Of a stretch of DNA of 64,000 nt, positions 57,396-64,000 are shown one piece after another (the first letter of the stretch is position 1; each line of letters opens with the position of its first letter). The translations under genes and the position numbers were made by a program. Under the pieces are notes generated by a model, which was not told the origin of the DNA, ran no database searches, and was given only the letters and a program-made list of their open reading frames with translations. The stretch lies in contig NW_026944388.1 in assembly GCF_033439725.1 (NCBI RefSeq), positions 3,782,001 through 3,846,000 of the forward strand, given 5' to 3'. This DNA comes from Neurospora tetraspora. Lineage: Eukaryota > Ascomycota > Sordariomycetes > Sordariales > Sordariaceae.

Positions 57396-59381
57396 GGCCT
57401 TTGCTGTATATGACTAAGGTATAGGTATGAGGCGGAGACGGAGGCGGGACGTGGTAAGCCTTGGACGGGATGAAGGCCGGAACGGGGAACGGGGAACGGG
57501 GTCCGCCGACCAGACCACCATCCGACCACTTGTTCCTTGCTTTTCGAGTAGTCTCTCGGGCTCTCCGGTCCAGTCGTCAGTCGTCACTCTTTCTGAGACG
57601 ATGAGGCGAATCCGAGGATAGTGTAGACCGTAGTGTACCTCCGAGTGCCCTATGAGCCTCTGAGCCTATGCACACTGCAACAGCGAGCAGCAAGTCGGCA
57701 GCGCCAAGGGCTTGGGATTGGTGGATCCGCGGCTATTGGGAGGGAAATGGAAGGGATTGACTTGATGGACACGGGCCCTGGATTGGGGAAAGGGGTGAGT
57801 GAGAGAATAAGGTATGGGGGGAATACCGATGGAAATCCGAAGGGAGGGCACTCTGGGTGATAAAAGAAGCCGAGAAAGCTTTTGGTAGCAGAATAGGAGG
57901 GGCCCTTTGTCGGAATTGGCGGAATCTTGAGTGGATGTGTGGCGGACTCAAGGCGGCAGATGGGGGTTACATTTCGGACTTTGAATCTGTCCAATGGTAT
58001 GGCATGAACGGCGAGTGGGTCACAGACGATTTAATGTAGCAGCGGAAGCATCCGTCCTCGAACATCAAAACCGTTGAAGCGTTTTTCGTGCGTATGAGTT
58101 CCTGACATGTGTTAGGCATATGTATGCATAGAGCATGCGCCGCATATCGGAGAGCTACCTGTAACTATGTAATAGCACGTATGTATCCCATGCAGTCAGA
58201 GTCATTTTCTGTAGCCCCGCCTTTTGGATCAGAACCTCACAAAATGCACCTGCGCTGCCTGGACTTTGCGGGCCGTTCCTTCTTGACCGCGCCAAGCAGC
58301 AGACCGGTTGGTTCGTGTTCCTGCCCTGGGAGGTGGGAGTGACGAAGGCGATTTAAAGAGATTAAAAGAAGCAAATTTTGGAACCTCGGACCTAGTTCTC
58401 CGTGCTCAGACAAAAACTCGAACAGATCACAGAACCCGCCGTTCAAACATGCTCTCTCATGCTCTCAACCTCACGTCTTCCATCCGATCCCCCCACGACC
58501 CTGACCTGTCACTTACTGTGGACTCCTTCTAGGCCATTCCCGAAATGGTCCCTTCGCATGCGAAAAGGCCGCGAGCCTGCGACACCTGCGCGGCCACGGC
58601 GGCTATCCTTCACCACCACCAGTGATATCACCACCCATACTCGTCAGGGCTCTTTTGAACATCGGGCTGAATGTGACCAATTGCGCCGACAGCGGGCTTT
58701 TCGATCCTGTCCTGTGGCAGCGGTTTGGGCGTTGATCTGGGAACGTGTCGAGCTGGATTGGGACTATTAACCACTCCAAACAGTCGACGGCTCGGCGCGA
58801 TTCTATAGCCATCCACCGCGATTGATCGTTCCCTTCACTGTTTCCTGCAACTCTCCAGATTAGACGAAGCTTTTTAATTATACTGCGCACCAAGTAACCA
58901 CGGCACGAAGCTCGCCAAGTTCGTCCGAAATGCTCACTCAAATTGCACGGACAGGACCACGAAAAACCACCTTGGCCCGCTCGCGCGAACCGTGTCTTTG
59001 AACTCGATCAGCCCAAATTCCAACCCAACTCGCCTTTCCCCGCTGCACCTGCTTTTGCTCCTCGATCCCGACTTCGTGAAGCAAACGAGACCGGCGGCTA
59101 TGGCCAAGATTGATTCCATGAAAATCGGTTAATCGAGGTCAACAACTACAGATTTCCTTGTCGCTCACCCTGACAACCGCAAAGCCCTGGAGGGCAAAGC
59201 CGCTACAATACCACACTTGTCGCCCTTCACGCCCAAGAAGCTCCCGCTCTGAAAAAGCTCAAATCGGGACATCAGGTATATCTCACAGTCGCCTTGTCTT
59301 CCTTTACCGTGGTGGTCGATTTTTTGGCCTTGTCGCTAACCCGTTTGTTTACTGCTCCAGGCCCGATCTCCCACGGCACAA
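57396..59381. promoter_or_regulatory. Divergent region between the Zn2Cys6 gene and qde-1
   Basis: This 2-kb region carries both promoters. No gene is supported. A short frame at about 58542 encodes KRPRACDTCA, like the start of a zinc-cluster domain, but stops soon after. Confidence 0.5.
59276..59360 (+). other. Candidate 5'-UTR intron of qde-1
   Basis: An 85-nt stretch has donor GTATAT after CAG, a CTAAC branch-like site at 59334-59338 and acceptor CTCCAG, ending 21 bases before the qde-1 ATG. Called from splice signals only. Confidence 0.55.
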
Positions 59382-62300
59382 ATGAACCCTATCACTCCTA
59401 GAAAGAGGAATAGCCCCGTCGAGGAAATCATAAACCGGCTCAATAACGACTATAACCTGGGCATCCAGTGCGTCGCAGACGCAAGTCTCACCCCGCACCG
59501 CCGGAAGGAGCTGGCCGAGGGAGACGAGGATTTCGGTCGCCATGACAAGATATACAGAGCCCTCAATTTTCTCTACTGGCGCAAGGATGACTCCCTGAAC
59601 CAGGCAGAAGCCAACTTCTTCATCGAGGCCAAAGCTGCGAGCTCGAACTGGGTGCCCAAAGCCCACGCCGACCCTGATACCCTTCCGTGGTCCAAGGAAC
59701 CTCCCCGCGCCGCTACTGCGGGCCAACAATGGGCATTGCAGACTGTGTTGCTCGAGGTGCTTAATAGGTTTATGCCACCTCCCAACAACACGCCAGGTCG
59801 AACGTTTGGAAGAACTCTAAGCGGCCCAAGCGGCCTAAGCCGCCCAACCCCCACCACCACTAAACGGAACGATGAGCCTGCCAATGTCACTTTCGCCGAT
59901 CCGCCCAAACGCTCGTTGGCTCGCGCTGCCACAGGGCCTCCTACTCACGGCGCGGCGATACCCCTAAAGTTTCCCGATCCAGTGAATACCGGTTCCAAAC
60001 GACCGTCTCTCGAGAGTGAAAATCTCAATCAAAGCACCAAACGGGCTAAGGGCAAGCTGTCTGATAATGTCGCCGCTGCCGCCGTCCCGCCCGTGCCTAT
60101 TGCGAGCGCTTTGGACAAGGTACCGACTCGACGGCATGCCAATACGAGAGATCCCACGGCAACAGGTCCTAGACGAGCGGACCAGGGGGATTCTTTCACT
60201 ACATCCCAAAGCACTTCCTATGGTTCGAGTGTCTTCAGCACTGGCCGTCACAATCAGAACACTAACCAGAGTAGTATCGAGGCTCCTCCTTCACAACACA
60301 GGGAGAAGCGGCCTGTGGATGCCACGGTCTTTGAGGCTGGAAACTTGGTTGAGTCTCCTAGCAAAGGAAGGACAACAAAGGCTCACATAGAGAACCAGCT
60401 CCTTTCTTCGTCTTCCCAGGGTGAAACATCGTTAAGCACTTACTACGAGTCGTTTCCAAGTTCTGGCGGCGAGGGCGTAATTCCCGAGCCGAGTCGCTCA
60501 AATGGACTGGCTCGGAGCGAACAGAGCGCTCAACCTCAGGCTCAAGTTCATGCACCGGCTGTTGCAGCTCGGCTGAAGGATATCTGGCCAAAATTCCCCA
60601 AATGGTTACACGAGGCTCCTCTCGCTGTTGCCTGGGAAGTTACCAGACTCTTCATGCACTGCAAAGTGGATTTGGACGACGAGAACTTGGGCTTGAAGTA
60701 CGACCCTTCCTGGTCTACCGCGCGCGATGTCACGGATATCTGGAAAAGTCTCTACCAGCTCGATGCTTTCCGAGGCAAATCCTTCCCAGAAAAGCCGGCC
60801 AACGACGTGTTCGTTACCGCAATGACGGGCAACTTTGAGAGCAAAGGTAGTGCCGTTGTTCTTTCTGCTGTGATGGACTACAATCCGGACAACTCGCCCA
60901 CTGCGCCCCTTTACCTGGTGAAACTGAAGCCGCTCATGTTCGAGCAGGGCTGTCGACTCACCCGTCGGTTCGGTCCTGATAGGTTTTTCGAGATCCTTAT
61001 ACCGTCGCCTACGAGCACTAGCCCAAGTGTTCCGCCGGTTGTTAGTAAACAACCAGGTGCGGTCGAAGAAGTCATCCAGTGGCTCACGAAGGAGCCGCAT
61101 TCCCTTGTAGGCCGCCAATGGCGCGCCTTCTTCGCCAAAGATGCCGGATACAGGAAACCTCTCAAGGAGTTCCGCCTCCGCGCCGAGGATCCAAAACCCA
61201 TTATCAAGGAGAGAGTTCACTTCTTTGCTGAGACCGGCATTACGTTCCGGCCTGATGTGTTCAAGAAGAGATCTGTCGTCCCGGCAGAGGAACCTGTGGA
61301 GCAACGGACCGAGTTCAAAGTCAGCCAAATGCTGGACTGGCTACTGCAACTCGACAACAACACTTGGCAGCCGCACCTCAAGCTGTTCTCCCGTATCCAG
61401 CTCGGTCTGAGTAAGACATATGCCATCATGACGTTGGAGCCTTACCAGATCAGACACCACAAGTCAGATCTCCTTTCACCTTCAGGCACTGGCGAAGTGA
61501 TGAATGACGGTGTAGGCCGCATGTCGAGAAGCGTGGCCAAAAAGATACGCGATGTTCTCGGTTTGGGTGATGTGCCCTCTGCTGTTCAAGGGCGGTTTGG
61601 TTCGGCCAAGGGAATGTGGGTTATCGACGTTGACGACACGGGCGATGAGGACTGGATCGAAACATACCCGTCCCAGCGCAAGTGGGAATGCGACTTCATT
61701 GATAAACGTCAACGTACCCTCGAAGTCCGGAGCGTGGCTTCTGAACTGAAGTCAGCCGGTCTCAACCTGCAGCTGTTACCTGTCCTGGAAGATAGGGCCA
61801 AGGACAAAGTAAAGATGCGCCAGGCAATCGGTGACCGCCTCGTCAACGATTTGCAACGACAGTTCAGCGAGCAAAAGCATGCTTTGAATCGTCCGGTGGA
61901 ATTTCGCCAATGGGTTTACGAGAGTTATTCCAGCCGCGCAACTCGAGTTAGCCACGGCCGCGTGCCTTTTCTTGCTGGGCTCCCTGACAGTCAAGAGGAG
62001 ACACTGAACTTCTTGATGAACAGTGGGTTTGATCCCAAGAAGCAAAAGTACTTGCAAGACATTGCCTGGGATCTTCAGAAACGGAAATGCGACACCTTGA
62101 AGTCCAAGCTGAACATCCGAGTCGGTCGATCAGCGTATATCTACATGATTGCCGATTTCTGGGGTGTGCTCGAGGAAAATGAGGTTCATGTCGGATTTTC
62201 GTCCAAGTTCAGGGATGAGGAGGAGTCTTTCACGCTCCTATCCGACTGCGATGTCCTAGTGGCGCGATCTCCAGCCCATTTCCCTAGTGATATCCAACGG

Positions 62301-63590
62301 GTTCGAGCCGTCTTCAGGCCAGAGCTCCACAGTCTCAAGGACGTTATCGTCTTCTCTACTAAAGGAGACATACCCCTTGCTAAGAAGCTATCTGGTGGAG
62401 ACTACGATGGTGATATGGCGTGGGTCTGCTGGGATCCGGAGATTGTCGATGGGTTCGTCAATGCGGAGATGCCTCCGGAGCCTGACCTTTCTAGGTACCT
62501 GAAGAAGGACAAAACGACCTTCAAACAGCTTATGGCCTCACGCGGCGCGGGCCCAGAGGTTAAGGAGCAGGCTACGTACGACATGATCCAAAAGAGTTTC
62601 CATTTCGCCCTGCAGCCCAACTTCCTGGGCATGTGCACTAACTACAAAGAAAGGCTCTGTTACATCAATAACAGTGTGTGTAACGAGCCGGCCATCATTC
62701 TTAGCTCACTGGTGGGAAACCTCGTCGATCAGAGCAAGCAAGGTATCGTCTTTAATGAAGCGAGCTGGGCTCAATTGCGTAGGGAATTGCTTGGAGGCGC
62801 GTTGTCCCTTCCTGACCCAATGTACAAAAGCGACAACTGGCTCGGCCGCGGAGAGCCTACCCACATTATCGACTACCTGAAATTTTCCATCGCCAGGCCT
62901 GCGATCGACAAGGAGCTGGAAGCCTTCCACAAAGCTATGAAAGTGGCCAAGGATACAGAAGACGGCGCTCACTTTTGGGACCCGGAACTCGCAGCCTACC
63001 ACACATTCTTCAAAGACTTTGGCAAAAAGTCGCGATCGTGTGCATTACTCCTCACGACCCTCGAGAACCGCATCGGCGAAGTGGAAAAGGAATACGGCAG
63101 GCTGGTCAAAAACAAGGACATGAAAGATAGCGCCGACTCCTACCCTGTCCGCGTCAACCAGGTCTATGAGAAATGGTGCGCCGTCACACCCGAAGCGATG
63201 GACAAGTCCGAAGCCAACTATGATTCTAAGGTGGTCAGGTTGCTCGAGCTGTCCTTCCTCGCGGATCGGGAGATGAACACTTGGGCTCTTTTGCGGGCCA
63301 GCACGGCTTTCAAGTTGTACTACCGCAAGAGCCCCAAGTTCGTCTGGCAGATGGCGGGCAGACAGCTCGCGTACATTAAGGCGCAGATGACGAGCAGACC
63401 CGGTGAAGGCGCCCCGGCGCTGATGACCGCGTTCATGTACGCGGGCTTGATGCCGGATAAGAAGTTTATGAAGCAGTATGTGGCCAGGCTGGAGGGCGAT
63501 GGATCAGAGTACCCCGATCCGGAGGACTATGACTTGCTGGGCGATGAGGATCTTGATGGAATTGGTTTCACAGGGAATGGCGATTATTAG
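59382..63590 (+). CDS. qde-1: RNA/DNA-dependent RNA polymerase QDE-1 (quelling)
   Basis: An intronless frame of 1402 aa, the length I know for N. crassa QDE-1. The enzyme makes aberrant RNA and double-stranded RNA in quelling (RNAi against repeated transgenes) and in DNA-damage-induced small-RNA (qiRNA) production. Residues 1 to about 376 are low-complexity and probably disordered, and were omitted from the crystallised fragment. The rest is the cell-encoded RdRP fold with two double-psi beta-barrels. The catalytic loop is SGGDYDGDMAW, with Asp1007, Asp1009 and Asp1011 coordinating Mg2+. Other conserved blocks are RVFRPELH-like AVFRPELHSLKDVIVF before it and the helical C-terminal region after it. 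The ATG at 59382 follows a candidate 5'-UTR intron. Nothing is broken. Confidence 0.98.
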   Translation: MNPITPRKRNSPVEEIINRLNNDYNLGIQCVADASLTPHRRKELAEGDEDFGRHDKIYRALNFLYWRKDDSLNQAEANFFIEAKAASSNWVPKAHADPDTLPWSKEPPRAATAGQQWALQTVLLEVLNRFMPPPNNTPGRTFGRTLSGPSGLSRPTPTTTKRNDEPANVTFADPPKRSLARAATGPPTHGAAIPLKFPDPVNTGSKRPSLESENLNQSTKRAKGKLSDNVAAAAVPPVPIASALDKVPTRRHANTRDPTATGPRRADQGDSFTTSQSTSYGSSVFSTGRHNQNTNQSSIEAPPSQHREKRPVDATVFEAGNLVESPSKGRTTKAHIENQLLSSSSQGETSLSTYYESFPSSGGEGVIPEPSRSNGLARSEQSAQPQAQVHAPAVAARLKDIWPKFPKWLHEAPLAVAWEVTRLFMHCKVDLDDENLGLKYDPSWSTARDVTDIWKSLYQLDAFRGKSFPEKPANDVFVTAMTGNFESKGSAVVLSAVMDYNPDNSPTAPLYLVKLKPLMFEQGCRLTRRFGPDRFFEILIPSPTSTSPSVPPVVSKQPGAVEEVIQWLTKEPHSLVGRQWRAFFAKDAGYRKPLKEFRLRAEDPKPIIKERVHFFAETGITFRPDVFKKRSVVPAEEPVEQRTEFKVSQMLDWLLQLDNNTWQPHLKLFSRIQLGLSKTYAIMTLEPYQIRHHKSDLLSPSGTGEVMNDGVGRMSRSVAKKIRDVLGLGDVPSAVQGRFGSAKGMWVIDVDDTGDEDWIETYPSQRKWECDFIDKRQRTLEVRSVASELKSAGLNLQLLPVLEDRAKDKVKMRQAIGDRLVNDLQRQFSEQKHALNRPVEFRQWVYESYSSRATRVSHGRVPFLAGLPDSQEETLNFLMNSGFDPKKQKYLQDIAWDLQKRKCDTLKSKLNIRVGRSAYIYMIADFWGVLEENEVHVGFSSKFRDEEESFTLLSDCDVLVARSPAHFPSDIQRVRAVFRPELHSLKDVIVFSTKGDIPLAKKLSGGDYDGDMAWVCWDPEIVDGFVNAEMPPEPDLSRYLKKDKTTFKQLMASRGAGPEVKEQATYDMIQKSFHFALQPNFLGMCTNYKERLCYINNSVCNEPAIILSSLVGNLVDQSKQGIVFNEASWAQLRRELLGGALSLPDPMYKSDNWLGRGEPTHIIDYLKFSIARPAIDKELEAFHKAMKVAKDTEDGAHFWDPELAAYHTFFKDFGKKSRSCALLLTTLENRIGEVEKEYGRLVKNKDMKDSADSYPVRVNQVYEKWCAVTPEAMDKSEANYDSKVVRLLELSFLADREMNTWALLRASTAFKLYYRKSPKFVWQMAGRQLAYIKAQMTSRPGEGAPALMTAFMYAGLMPDKKFMKQYVARLEGDGSEYPDPEDYDLLGDEDLDGIGFTGNGDY

Positions 63591-64000
63591 TCGGGTTGCT
63601 TGGAGGGGGCCAGTTGCATCTTTACTTTTCTGATTTTCCGAGTCTTTGGCGCTGGGAAAGGGAAGCTTTTTTAACATGGCATTCCCTATGGATGAGTGCT
63701 CATTTTATGGACTTCAGTTATGGCAATTTCCTTCGGCTTTCGAATCTGGCTGAGCAAGCGAGGCGTGGGGCCTGTAGTTGGTCGCTGGAAGATAAAACAA
63801 AAATGGGAGACGATATTATTCATGGTGGCGTGATAATACTGGGATATTTGGGTGTTGTGCTTTGTTTCCATGTCGCGGGTTTTCTTTTTGCATCTTTCCT
63901 GCTTGTTGCCCGTGGAGCAGATGGTGTCAAAATCTCATACGACAACCAACCTCAAGGAAATTATCGAGCTCGATGAGGACGCATCACGTCTGTGCTGGAC
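63591..64000. other. qde-1 3' flank
   Basis: 410 bases to the window end. No further gene start is visible. Confidence 0.5.

Noticed and set aside
58542-58622. Short frame reading KRPRACDTCA, like the start of a Zn2Cys6 domain, upstream of qde-1
   Set aside because: Only the first two cysteines are present, the frame stops after 26 codons, and no donor leads into a matching second half. Chance or a tiny relic.
1-64000. 5S rRNA genes, transposon relics or RIP-mutated repeats
   Set aside because: I looked for the dispersed Neurospora 5S sequence, terminal repeats and TA-rich blocks and saw none, though this was by eye.

Overview
The window is nuclear DNA of a filamentous ascomycete, almost certainly Neurospora crassa or a very close relative. 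The strongest evidence is the last gene, a 1402-codon RNA-dependent RNA polymerase with its catalytic DYDGD at residues 1007-1011. That is the length and active-site numbering I know for N. crassa QDE-1. The rest fits: short introns (about 50-250 nt, a few longer) with GTANGT-type donors and CTRAC-like branch sites, dispersed single tRNA genes (three of four with introns), long intergenic regions and no operons. I see no transposon, no 5S rRNA gene and no AT-rich RIP-type block. I could not compare the sequence with any database, so exon models rest on splice signals, reading frame and remembered family sequences.

Layout. 0-13 kb: a velvet-family regulator (velC-like), tRNA-Gly(GCC), an unnamed mitochondrial protein, an Utp16/Bud21-like U3 snoRNP protein, triosephosphate isomerase, mitochondrial ribosomal protein L51/L43 and U1-70K. 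13-25 kb: intron-containing tRNA-Glu(CTC), the ribosome-assembly factor Mrt4, a full-length ABCB multidrug transporter and a SARAF-like membrane protein. 25-38 kb: the histone H2B ubiquitin ligase Bre1, divergent from the Pol III factor Bdp1, then Rad23 and an unnamed four-TM protein. 37.5-43 kb: about 5.5 kb with no convincing gene. 43-48 kb: a 2OG-Fe(II) dioxygenase between two identical, inverted, intron-containing tRNA-Asp genes, then a seven-TM PTH11-like protein. 48.6-64 kb: a secreted Thr/Ser-rich repeat protein, a secreted zinc carboxypeptidase, an eight-exon Zn2Cys6 transcription factor and qde-1.

Functionally this is mostly a housekeeping neighbourhood (glycolysis, ribosome biogenesis, splicing, Pol III initiation, proteasome shuttling, chromatin) mixed with fungal-specific regulators, surface proteins and the quelling RdRP. 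Neighbours share promoters in several head-to-head pairs, but I see no biosynthetic gene cluster and no evidence for a new multi-gene system. The most unusual items are local: the inverted tRNA-Asp pair, an in-frame 30-nt candidate cassette exon inside the U1-70K RRM, a C-terminal splice switch in the transcription factor, a nearly pure polypyrimidine intron in the carboxypeptidase, in-frame minisatellites in two genes, and the large gene-free block upstream of the four-TM gene.
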